DNA of 47,164 nucleotides. Origin: Isotricha intestinalis (lineage: Eukaryota; Ciliophora; Litostomatea; Vestibuliferida; Isotrichidae). How positions within the stretch are numbered: the first letter of the stretch is position 1; the number at the start of each line of letters is the position of its first letter. The notes beneath the pieces are model-generated. The model worked only from the letters and a program-made list of their open reading frames with translations, was not told the origin of the DNA and did not search any database. The position numbers and the translations under genes were made by a program. Shown here one piece after another: positions 18,810 to 27,273 of this stretch. Location of the stretch: the NCBI GenBank assembly GCA_023807065.1, contig JAJJLU010003600.1, positions 1-47,164 on the forward strand, in the 5' to 3' direction.

Positions 18810-20375
18810 ATGTCAATTTTAGATGATTCTAAAAAAGAAAAATATCAAATTTTATCAAATTGGTATAAATTCAAAAAAGAAAAACCAGAAAAAAACAAAC
18901 ATTTACAAGATAAAAATAAAAAAAATAATATAAAGGTATATATTCCAAATAAAAATAATACAAATTCAGATGAAAATTTTATTCTAGCTTTCACTGAATT
19001 TAAAAGAGTTAAATCATTTAGAAATAAAAAAGAAAAATTTGATTTAAGTAGAACAAATACAACATCAAATAAAAGTAATGCATTATTTGTTTTAAATAAA
19101 GACTCTGATAATTATTTTTTTAATACTTATGATATAAATTTAGAAAATAAAAATGTGAATGAATTATTAAAACCTTTTGATGATTGTAATTTAAATGAAA
19201 AAAAATTATTTTTAACTGAAAGAATTGAATCAAAAACTCTAATAACTGAAACCAATATATCTGAATGTATTTCTGAAGAATTCAATAATAAAATAAATTT
19301 TGAAAATCTTGATCATTGCCAAAATTTATATGATAATCTATTATTCTTAATGAAAAGAAGAGATTTCAAAAATGATTTTTTGATTATTAAAATTTTTACT
19401 TATGATTATATTCAATTTATATTTAATGAAGACTTACAATTAATTATTGATAATTATAAGCATATTTTAGAAATAATGAAATTTTTTTTTTATCAAATTT
19501 ATTTGTTTTTATCAATTTTATATTCAGATATTCAAAAATTTGAAAAATTATCTTTTCCCTATATGAATATATTAAATTATTCATCTCAAAATTTTATTAT
19601 TATAAAATCAATATTAAAATCTAATAAAAAACCTGATGAAAAAGATATGACTTCAATAAAAAAGAAAAATAAAATACTTAAATCTTTTCTTTCTATAATA
19701 AATTCAACATTTCCATCAAAAAAAGAACTTGAAACTTATTTAATGAATGAGACTAAAGATGAAAATGGAATTAAAAAATTAATATGTGTATTAAAAGAAA
19801 ATATGAATTTATCAAAAAATTTAAAAGAAATAGAAAAGAAAACTGTTGAATATATAACAAATAAATTAAAACAATATTCGTTAAAAAAAATTGATGAAAA
19901 TAAATATGATTATTCTTTGATAATAAATTTAGAACATACTTTAGTAAATTATTTTGAAGAAGATGAAAATTCTTTTGTTCAAGTAAGATTTGGAACTGAA
20001 GTTTTTCTTGAAAATTTATCTAAAATTTTTGAAATAATTTTAATAAGTAATTATAAAAGTGAATATACAAAAACAATTGTTGATACATTTGATCCTAATA
20101 AAGAATTAATATCTAATATTATAATTAAAAATTCGAATGAATTTATTGATTTAAATTTTCTTGGGAGAAGTGAAAAAAATACTATAATTATTGATTTTAC
20201 TTATGATAATTTTCCTTTTCATAAATCTAATATTATTAAAATTACTAAATTTTTTGGGTGTGAAAAAGATAAAGAATTAATAAACTTAGAAAAAGATTTA
20301 ATCTTTCATTTTAAAAATAAATATGAAGATGTTAGAAATATAATAAATATTGTAAATCAGAATTATAATTTTTAA
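18810..20375 (+). CDS. FCP1/NLI-interacting-factor-like protein, catalytic motif lost (pseudophosphatase)
   Basis: 521 residues from ATG 18810; an in-frame ATG at 18753 would add 19 residues of only K/I/N/Y/L/F type, typical of spacer, so I prefer the downstream start. Residues 1-365 show no known domain and are partly helical. The last ~150 residues follow the FCP/SCP/TIM50 haloacid-dehalogenase-type fold: YSLIINLEHTLVNYF (motif I), FEIILISNYKSEYTKTIVD (motif II), then LNFLGRSEKNTIIIDFTYD (motif III). The family motif DxDxT(L/V) reads N-L-E-H-T here: nucleophile Asp is Asn373 and the acid/base Asp is Glu375. A working phosphatase is therefore unlikely. TIM50 is likewise non-catalytic, but no transmembrane or presequence feature is evident. 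Role unknown. Confidence 0.65.
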   Translation: MSILDDSKKEKYQILSNWYKFKKEKPEKNKHLQDKNKKNNIKVYIPNKNNTNSDENFILAFTEFKRVKSFRNKKEKFDLSRTNTTSNKSNALFVLNKDSDNYFFNTYDINLENKNVNELLKPFDDCNLNEKKLFLTERIESKTLITETNISECISEEFNNKINFENLDHCQNLYDNLLFLMKRRDFKNDFLIIKIFTYDYIQFIFNEDLQLIIDNYKHILEIMKFFFYQIYLFLSILYSDIQKFEKLSFPYMNILNYSSQNFIIIKSILKSNKKPDEKDMTSIKKKNKILKSFLSIINSTFPSKKELETYLMNETKDENGIKKLICVLKENMNLSKNLKEIEKKTVEYITNKLKQYSLKKIDENKYDYSLIINLEHTLVNYFEEDENSFVQVRFGTEVFLENLSKIFEIILISNYKSEYTKTIVDTFDPNKELISNIIIKNSNEFIDLNFLGRSEKNTIIIDFTYDNFPFHKSNIIKITKFFGCEKDKELINLEKDLIFHFKNKYEDVRNIINIVNQNYNF

Positions 20376-20813
20376 ACTCAATAAGTTATTTATAATTTTT
20401 TAATTTTCAAAATTATTCCTTATTAAATAATAAAACTGGTTAATAAATTAAATTATGTTATTTAATATTCATAATTATATAAATTAATCTAAATTTTTTT
20501 AAGAAAAAAAGAGTTATAAATAGCTAGGCTATTTAATCCTTTTTTTTTTAATTTTTCATTATATGAAATTTTTAAATTAATCTATCTAATAAATAAAGAA
20601 TCATTATTTTTCTTTATATTTTATGTAGATTAAAAACATTTAATTTTTTCAATATTAACTAATTAAAATCTAATTTGATGTTTTTCATATGAAATATTTA
20701 TTTTTAAAGCTTCTCTTTTTCAATATAATTTTAGACATCAATTAATTTTAAAGAAATATAAATGATAAATTTATCCATTTTTCTAATTGTTTTTTTGATT
20801 TTTTAAAAAATAA
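20376..20813. other. Intergenic spacer with a GC-containing hairpin
   Basis: This stretch lies between two plus-strand genes. Apart from the inverted repeat at 20517-20535 it is ordinary A/T spacer, with no coding-like reading. Confidence 0.4.
20517..20535. other. Perfect 8-bp inverted repeat followed by a T run
   Basis: TAAATAGC-TAG-GCTATTTA forms an 8-bp stem with a 3-nt loop, followed within 3 nt by CC and nine T. An A-run upstream could extend the pairing. It sits about 140 bp after the phosphatase-like gene. It resembles a hairpin terminator in shape, but in a eukaryote that may mean a 3'-end or Pol III-type signal, or nothing. A near-identical core occurs at 34949-34961. Confidence 0.4.
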
Positions 20814-21326
20814 ATGGATACCCCTTTAATCAGATCTCAAAGTTGTAAAATTGATGACATTCATCCTGAAATTGAAAAAATGAGTTTTTTAAATTCAGTA
20901 TATTCAATAGATGAAAAAGAGATTACTGGAAGTTCAACATATGATAAAACAAATTTTAAGTTTAAAAAATACAAAAGCGAATTTGATGCATTAAATGAAA
21001 GAAGAGAAAATTCTTTTAAAATCTTTCAAAAAAATAAACAAAATAAATCAAATTTAAACTATGGAAGTGATTCATTTGAAAATTTAGAACAAACACAATA
21101 TGTTTTATTGTTGATTTTTTTCTTTGTATTTTATTTAATTCTTCGTTTATATAAAATTCATCCATTAATATTTGTTATTGCAGCTTTTATTTTAATATTT
21201 TATTTATTTAGAAATAAAAAAATAGATGATGAATATCAACAAATATTAAATATAAGTGAAATACAAGAAAAGAAAGATAATTTCTTTGATGAATCAATTC
21301 TCTCTCAATCTTTATTAAATATTTAG
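20814..21326 (+). CDS. Small membrane protein with two adjacent transmembrane helices
   Basis: 170 residues, not recognised. The first ~90 residues are polar, with Ser/Asn/Lys-rich stretches. Residues about 95-135 contain two hydrophobic segments (VLLLIFFFVFYLIL and HPLIFVIAAFILIFYLF) separated by a short RLYKIH turn, so the protein probably forms a helical hairpin with both ends in the cytosol. The tail is short and acidic. This two-helix hairpin is the shape used by reticulon-like and other membrane-shaping proteins, but sequence similarity is not evident. ATG start is in an A-rich context (aaaaataaATG). Stop is TAG. Confidence 0.6.
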   Translation: MDTPLIRSQSCKIDDIHPEIEKMSFLNSVYSIDEKEITGSSTYDKTNFKFKKYKSEFDALNERRENSFKIFQKNKQNKSNLNYGSDSFENLEQTQYVLLLIFFFVFYLILRLYKIHPLIFVIAAFILIFYLFRNKKIDDEYQQILNISEIQEKKDNFFDESILSQSLLNI

Positions 21327-21463
21327 GTAATTAATAATTATTTATTTAAAATCATTAATTGAAATATTGAAAAAAATTTACTTGAATATAATTTATATAT
21401 TAAAAATAATAATTATATGAAAATAAAATATACTAATTTTTTTTCCTAATAATAAATAAGGAA

Positions 21464-23036
21464 ATGTCAACAAAAAACTTAAAAATAAAAAAAGGTAAAA
21501 AATTTCGTCCAAAGTATTTAAAAATCTAAATAAAATTATAGAGGAACATATATTCTATTAAAAAAATTTATTGAATCAAATATATATAAAGTTCATTCTC
21601 GTCAAATAAAAGTATTAGGAACAGAAGAAGAGATTGATGAATTATTTTTAGAAGTCCAAAAAACAAATAATAAAGATGCATTAAAAATATTTTTAATATT
21701 AAAAAACATAGAAAATTTCAAATATATGATTAAATATTATGGAATTCCTGAAGATATATTAATAAAAGCAATTCCCTTTTTTGAGCATTTTAGAAAGAAA
21801 AAAAAAGAAAAAATATATTCAATTGGAGATATAAATGATTATTTTTATATAATTGTAAAAGGAAGTATATATATAGAAGAAAAAGGAGAAATGATAAAAG
21901 GAATTCAACAATATCATGAAAAATGTATTTTAAAAGAAGGATTTTGTTTCGGTGAATTTGAACTTTTATATGATTTAAATAGAATTTGTAATGTTTATGC
22001 AATTGAAAATTGTGATTTATTAGGAATTAGAAAAGAAAAATTTTTAAAAATACTATCCAAATATATTTTAAAAAGTCAAAATGAGAGAAAAAATTTAATA
22101 ATAAATTTTATTCCTTGTTTTAGGCAAATGTCAAATCAGAAATTTTTTTTATTTTATAATGATTTTATTTTAGAAAAAATAGTAAAACAAAACTATATTT
22201 TTAAAGAAGGATCAGAAGCAAATGCACTTTTTTTAATTTTACAAGGAAGAAGTAGATATGTTAAAAATGGAACTAACTTATTATATTTAGGAATAAATGA
22301 TTTAGTTGGTTTTGAATCAATTGATTTTGAACCTGAATCAAATGAAAATCCAATTTATAATTGTTCTTTAATTGCAATTGATGATTGTTACACAATCAAA
22401 ATTAGAATTGGTACATTAGGAAATTTTAGATATAGAGTTAGAAAAGAATTAACTACTTTTAGAGATGAAAAAAATAATTTATTTACTCAATTAATTGAAC
22501 AAGGAAAAAAAGAAAGAGAAAAATTTAAAATTTCATATAGAGAAGATGTGTTTAAGGAAACTATTAAGGAATCAATCAAAAAATTACCTATTGATAAAAT
22601 TAAACAATATTTCTATCTTCCTGGTGAATTAAAAGAAAATAAAAAAAAACTGAATACAAAATTTTTAAATATAAATAATATTAATGAAGAAGGTCATTAT
22701 AAATTTAATACAATAACTAATACTTTAACAAAAAGAAATGATACAAAAATAAATTTAAAAATATTAACTCAAGTGAATAATAAATTTGAAGGGAGAACTT
22801 TATCAGATAGAAAATTTTTGGAAAAAAAAGTAGATAGAAAAAATATAAGAACTTTAAGTGATATAAATCAAGATATTTTACAAAAAAGTATTGGAAGAAG
22901 AACAAATGTTTTAAGAAATATTAATCCAAAGAATATAAAACATTTTACTATAAACACAGGAGATTTTGATTTACCTTTAATAACAATGTATAAAAGTCAT
23001 TCTTATAAAAATAAATTAAAACAAGAAGTTTTATAA
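21464..23036 (+). CDS. Protein with two cyclic-nucleotide-binding domains, two exons
   Basis: Exons 21464-21513 and 21542-23036 join in phase 2 to give 514 residues; the frame upstream of the internal Met at 21726 stays coding (GTYILLKKFIESNIYKVHSR), which shows that the gene starts earlier. CNBD 1 (about residues 95-205) has YSIGDINDYFYIIVKGSIYI and the phosphate-binding cassette GFCFGEFELLYDLNRICNVY, keeping the FGE and the Arg. CNBD 2 (about 235-340) has YIFKEGSEANALFLILQGRS but its cassette reads LVGFESIDF, without the FGE or Arg, so it probably does not bind nucleotide. No channel or kinase domain is attached. The tail is basic and Asn-rich. It could be a PKA-regulatory-like or axonemal CNBD protein; no PKA inhibitor sequence (RRxS/A) is seen N-terminal to CNBD 1. 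Confidence 0.8.
21514..21541 (+). other. 28-nt spliceosomal intron in the CNBD gene
   Basis: It starts GTATTTAA and ends AAATTATAG, with AATCTAAA as a possible branch site. Exon 1 would otherwise hit TAA at 21527; exon 2's frame is closed upstream by TAA at 21531. Splicing in phase 2 joins KKFRPK to GTYILL. An alternative donor at 21495 gives the wrong phase. Confidence 0.75.
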
Positions 23037-23648
23037 ATTTATAAATTAGTTTTTACTATTATATAAATTGTTATACTAATAAAAATGTATTAAATAATAA
23101 TAGCAAAATTAAATTAATTTTAATAAATTTTTATGTAAAAATATGAATATAATAAAAATTTTTTAATTTATAATTAATTAAAAATAAGCTTTTTTTATAA
23201 AAATATATTATTTATCGATTTTTTCATGACAAATTTTTTTTTGTATTCTTTGTTTTCATTTCATAATAATTCTTTCTTTTTAAATATTTATTTTTTCATC
23301 ATCTATTCATTTAGACTAATTTTATCAATAATTTGTCTTTTTTAATTAATAATAATGAAAACAATATATTCATTTAACGTAAATATTTTACTTAATTGAG
23401 AGGAAAATTATCATTTAATAAGAATCAACATTTCTAATCAATATGGTTCTCTTTTAATTTTCAATAATATATTAAAAGTAATTCCAGAATAATATATCTA
23501 TTAGAGAATAATCATAATTAATATAAATCAAAACTATAAAATAATAAATAGTTTATAGTGATTGAATATAATTTCATTTTTATTTAGAGATTTATTTATT
23601 TTTAAAATACTAATTTAAATTAAAATTAATTTAAATATTATTCTTTTT
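23037..23648. other. Convergent spacer with a short coding-like stretch
   Basis: This lies between the ends of the CNBD gene (+) and the AP-3 mu-like gene (-). On the plus strand, 23355-23492 reads from ATG as MKTIYSFNVNILLN, one TGA, then EENYHLIRINISNQYGSLL and ILKVIPE before TAA. One internal stop and LRR-like spacing make it a possible gene relic. The rest is plain A/T. Confidence 0.25.
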
Positions 23649-25001
23649 TTAAAAGTTTAATTCTATTTTAAAATTTGTTTGATTTTTATATTTTTTTTTT
23701 ATATAATTATATTTTTCTGGAATATTAACTTTCACCAAGTTTCCTCCAGTAACAGAATATTGATCTACATAACAAGTTATAATAATATGACAATGACAAA
23801 TAAAAACATTATCAATATTATTATTCGATTTAATTAAAACACTTCCTTTCATACTTGTATTAGTATTATTTCTTAGATTCACCATTTCCCACTTAATTTC
23901 TTTATTTTTTTCATCTATATTAAATTGTCCATAACTTCCAGCAAGATTTATATTTTTAATTTCTGATGATTGATCATTTTCAATATTAATTTTAACTTTA
24001 ATTACAATATCCTGAATTTCATATATTTGATCTTTAATTTTTCTTTCATTTAATTCTAAAAACATATTAATTTTATCATTTGTGACAGATGAATTACCAT
24101 TTATTGAAAAAGGTAATTGAATAAAAGTATTTTCTAATATAGGAATCATTTTAATTATAGTAAATTTACCATGTTTACTTTTTAAATCAATTGTTTTCTT
24201 TTTTAATATTTCTTTTCTTTTTGTAGTTACATTTTCATCCACACTAAAAGATAGGATTTTATAAGGTATATTTAATAACATATTTAAAGGAACATTTTCT
24301 TGGACAGAACAATTTGCTATTATCTCACTAAAACATTTATTATTTATTATATTTGATTTTTTATCTAAAGTAATTGTTAAATTATCAAAATAATCAAAAT
24401 ATATATTCTGAAATTGACTTATATCATCATCTTTATACATATAATTCTCATTTTTATTAAATTGTAAATTTGATAAATAATTTTTTAACACATTAGCATT
24501 ATAATTTTTAGCAATACCCATTATTTTTTCACTTATTTTATCTTTTATTCCATAAGGAGAAGTTAAAGTTGAAAGAATGTAATTTTCGCTGAAATTAGGA
24601 ATTCCTTTTGTTAGGAAATGATCAATCATTAATAAAATTAAAATAATATTTTCTCTTATTAATGTTTTATTTGGATATTCATTAAAAGCAAATTGTAATA
24701 TATTATGAATTGTATTTAATATAAAATAATATGATGGAACATAAATTTCATTTTCTGAAGTAATTAAAACATATATTAAATCATAATTATTTCTCTCTTT
24801 TATTTCTTTAATTGGAAGAAAAATTATTAATTTATTATCAATTTTATATAAAGGAGAATATTTTTCAATTTTATTATTTAAAAGGATATCACTTATATTT
24901 AAAATAAATTTTTGAATTACTTCTTTATTATTTGAGCTAACAAATTCTTTTGTTAGTAAAATTTCTTTTGATTTTAAACTAATAATAAAAAACGATTCCA
25001 T
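23649..25001 (-). CDS. AP3M: Adaptor-complex medium (mu) subunit, closest to AP-3 mu
   Basis: 450 residues, slightly longer than AP-3 mu (about 418). The N-terminal longin-like half starts MESFFIISLKSKEILLTKEF; the C-terminal mu-homology domain follows. Late landmarks favour AP-3: NLAGSYGQFNIDEKNKEIKW matches the family's TQGSYTFDPVTKVLTWD, then SMKGSVLI matches SLKGLVNL, and the end (YSVTGGNLVKVNIPEKYNYI) matches the AP-3 close (ISGLKVNRLDMYGEKY). Overall divergence is high, so a fast-evolving AP-3 mu or a TSET-type mu cannot be ruled out. AP-3 sorts cargo from endosomes to lysosome-like organelles by binding tyrosine signals in cargo tails. Confidence 0.7.
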   Translation of the reverse strand: MESFFIISLKSKEILLTKEFVSSNNKEVIQKFILNISDILLNNKIEKYSPLYKIDNKLIIFLPIKEIKERNNYDLIYVLITSENEIYVPSYYFILNTIHNILQFAFNEYPNKTLIRENIILILLMIDHFLTKGIPNFSENYILSTLTSPYGIKDKISEKIMGIAKNYNANVLKNYLSNLQFNKNENYMYKDDDISQFQNIYFDYFDNLTITLDKKSNIINNKCFSEIIANCSVQENVPLNMLLNIPYKILSFSVDENVTTKRKEILKKKTIDLKSKHGKFTIIKMIPILENTFIQLPFSINGNSSVTNDKINMFLELNERKIKDQIYEIQDIVIKVKINIENDQSSEIKNINLAGSYGQFNIDEKNKEIKWEMVNLRNNTNTSMKGSVLIKSNNNIDNVFICHCHIIITCYVDQYSVTGGNLVKVNIPEKYNYIKKKYKNQTNFKIELNF

Positions 25002-25676
25002 TAATTTAAATATTTAATTAAAAAATTAATTATTTAAATGTGAAGATTTATTCAATAATAGAAAAAATGTTTTATTGAATTTATTCAGACTGTTAAAATA
25101 GTTTTCAAATAGTAAATTATAGATTTGATATTCTTAATGTCTTGACTCTGTATATTTTTGTTTTAACTTGAGAAAAATTAATAAATGTAAATTATTTTGA
25201 ATGAATTTTTTAAAGTTTTTAAAATTTTTTTATTTTATAAAAATGTTTATTGTTTTTTTAATAAATAAAATACGGTCAAAAATTTAATAAATTAAAAATA
25301 ACTTTTTTTTCAAAAATAGTTATTATGATTAGTTTTCATATACATGAAATTTCTTTACATATTTTATAAATTATATTTTATTAGTTAAATTAAATTTTTA
25401 AAATTAATTTGATTAAATTGTAAACCTCATTTTCCCCTTTATTTTATAATATTTGTCCATTGATAGGTTCATTATATAATATAAGAACTTTAAAATAAAA
25501 TAAAATAGATTTATTAAGGGATTTGTTTAAATAATATTGGTAAATATTTTTATGAGACAAATATTTCATAACAAAATTCCCATAAAAATCTCTAATTTTG
25601 GTTTATATAAAATTTAATTTAATGACGAAATCTCATTTAGTTTATATATAATCATTAAATAAAAAATATAAATAAA
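25002..25676. other. Divergent spacer (promoter region), no gene seen
   Basis: This lies between the starts of the AP-3 mu-like gene (-) and the PWWP gene (+). It contains a few short C/G islands (for example CCTCATTTTCCCC near 25425) but no coding-like reading or recognisable RNA. Confidence 0.4.
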
Positions 25677-27167
25677 ATGGCCTCAAACATAAACTTATCC
25701 TTCAATAAAGGAGAAATTGTTTGGGCAAAAGTAGAAGGATTTCCATGGTGGCCAGGACAAATAAAAAAAATCAAAAAAAAAGGTGATGCTTTTCAAAATA
25801 TATATCATATCAATTTTATTGGACATTCTTCTTATGTTATTCTCCCTATTTCAAAAATTGATAAATTTGAAGATAAATTTGAAAAACATTCAAAAACCAA
25901 AAAACAAAATTTAAAATTATATAAATCTATTCAAAAAGCCAAAAAAATGAATGAACTTATTAAAAATACAATTTTTCCTGAAATTAATGAAGATGAACCT
26001 TCTTCTTTTGATGATAGTATTATTCTTTCAAATAGTAATGAAATAAAAGAAAACAAATATTTAAATAAGAAGGTTAAATTAAATCAAAATTATCGAAAAA
26101 ATAAGACTAAAAAAGATAAAGGAATAAATACTATAAACAGTGGTCCTGACATATTTTCAAATTCTAAAAATGTGAAAATTAATATAAATATTAATCTAAC
26201 TAATAATAATAATAATACAGTTATTAGTAATTTCAATTTAGGCAAACATAATATTTTAGAAAAAAAAAGCGAAAAGGAAAGAGATTTTTTTTTTGGTGAA
26301 GAAGAAGGAATTTTAGAAACTAAAAAAAAGCTTATAGAAGAAAAAGAAGAAAATAATATAAATAATAAAATTAAAAATATTATGAATAATTTATTAAAAT
26401 ATCAAATTGAAATTCCAAATAATCATATTCATTTATCTATTATGAATGAATTAAATAATTTAAATAATGAATTTATAAAAAATCAAAATAATAATATTTA
26501 TTCTTTAATTAAAGATATTGTTCCTATTCTTAACTCTTTATTATATAATAAATATGATGATATTGTAGATAAAAGCAATGAAATTTTATTTTATATTATT
26601 CAAAGAGTTATTGATGAAATATTTTTAATAGAGGAGCCTGAATTAAATAAATTAGAAGAAAATATAAAATATTTAGATATTAATTTAATACATAAAGAAA
26701 TAATTAAATTATTTCCTGATAAGGAACAAAAATATTTAAGAACTAAAAGTAAAAAAATTCATGAAAATAAAATAAATCAGGATATAAGTTTAGTTAAAAA
26801 TAACTCAAGTGAAAATCTGACTTTAATAAATGATCTTTTTGAAAAGTTTATCAACCAAGATGATTTAAATGCAAAAAGTGAAATTAACTTAATGATTAAA
26901 GACTTTTATAATAATATATATAATAAAAATAATAATCTTAATAATAAAAATGCGATTTTAAGAAAAAAAATTTGTATTAAACTATTACATTTATTAAAGC
27001 AAATACTTCCTAAAATTGATGAAGATGATTTAAAAAAGACAATTATATTTTTAGAATATAAAATTAGATGCGAAGATCCTGATTTAGGAGAAAAATATAT
27101 AAAACAAATTAAAATGTTTTTTGAAAAAATGAAATATAAACTAAATAAAATAAAAAATATTTTTTGA
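25677..27167 (+). CDS. PWWP-domain chromatin protein
   Basis: 496 residues. A clear PWWP domain occupies about residues 8-75: FNKGEIVWAKVEGFPWWPGQ, then YHINFIGHSSYVILPISKI, with the PWWP tetrad intact as PWWP. PWWP domains read methylated histone H3 Lys36 with DNA. The middle is Asn/Lys-rich and disordered. From about residue 225 on it is helical; the last ~60 residues (RKKICIKLLHLLKQILPKID, then EYKIRCEDPDLGEKYIKQI) faintly resemble the TFIIS central-domain pattern of helices around a conserved KYK, so a transcription-elongation role is possible (inference). Termination is at TGA, useful evidence that TGA is a stop here. It is convergent with the Asn-rich gene. Confidence 0.8.
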   Translation: MASNINLSFNKGEIVWAKVEGFPWWPGQIKKIKKKGDAFQNIYHINFIGHSSYVILPISKIDKFEDKFEKHSKTKKQNLKLYKSIQKAKKMNELIKNTIFPEINEDEPSSFDDSIILSNSNEIKENKYLNKKVKLNQNYRKNKTKKDKGINTINSGPDIFSNSKNVKINININLTNNNNNTVISNFNLGKHNILEKKSEKERDFFFGEEEGILETKKKLIEEKEENNINNKIKNIMNNLLKYQIEIPNNHIHLSIMNELNNLNNEFIKNQNNNIYSLIKDIVPILNSLLYNKYDDIVDKSNEILFYIIQRVIDEIFLIEEPELNKLEENIKYLDINLIHKEIIKLFPDKEQKYLRTKSKKIHENKINQDISLVKNNSSENLTLINDLFEKFINQDDLNAKSEINLMIKDFYNNIYNKNNNLNNKNAILRKKICIKLLHLLKQILPKIDEDDLKKTIIFLEYKIRCEDPDLGEKYIKQIKMFFEKMKYKLNKIKNIF

Positions 27168-27273
27168 TATATAATAAAATAATAATATATTTATTATCCT
27201 GAATTTTAATTATAGATTTTTCAAAATAATATTATAAGACTTTTACTTACATTTTTAAATTTAAATTTGTTTA

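Noticed and set aside
21495..21541. Alternative 47-nt intron for the CNBD gene using a donor at 21495
   Set aside because: It leaves exon 1 in phase 1 while exon 2 needs phase 2, so the frame would be lost. The donor at 21514 fits exactly.
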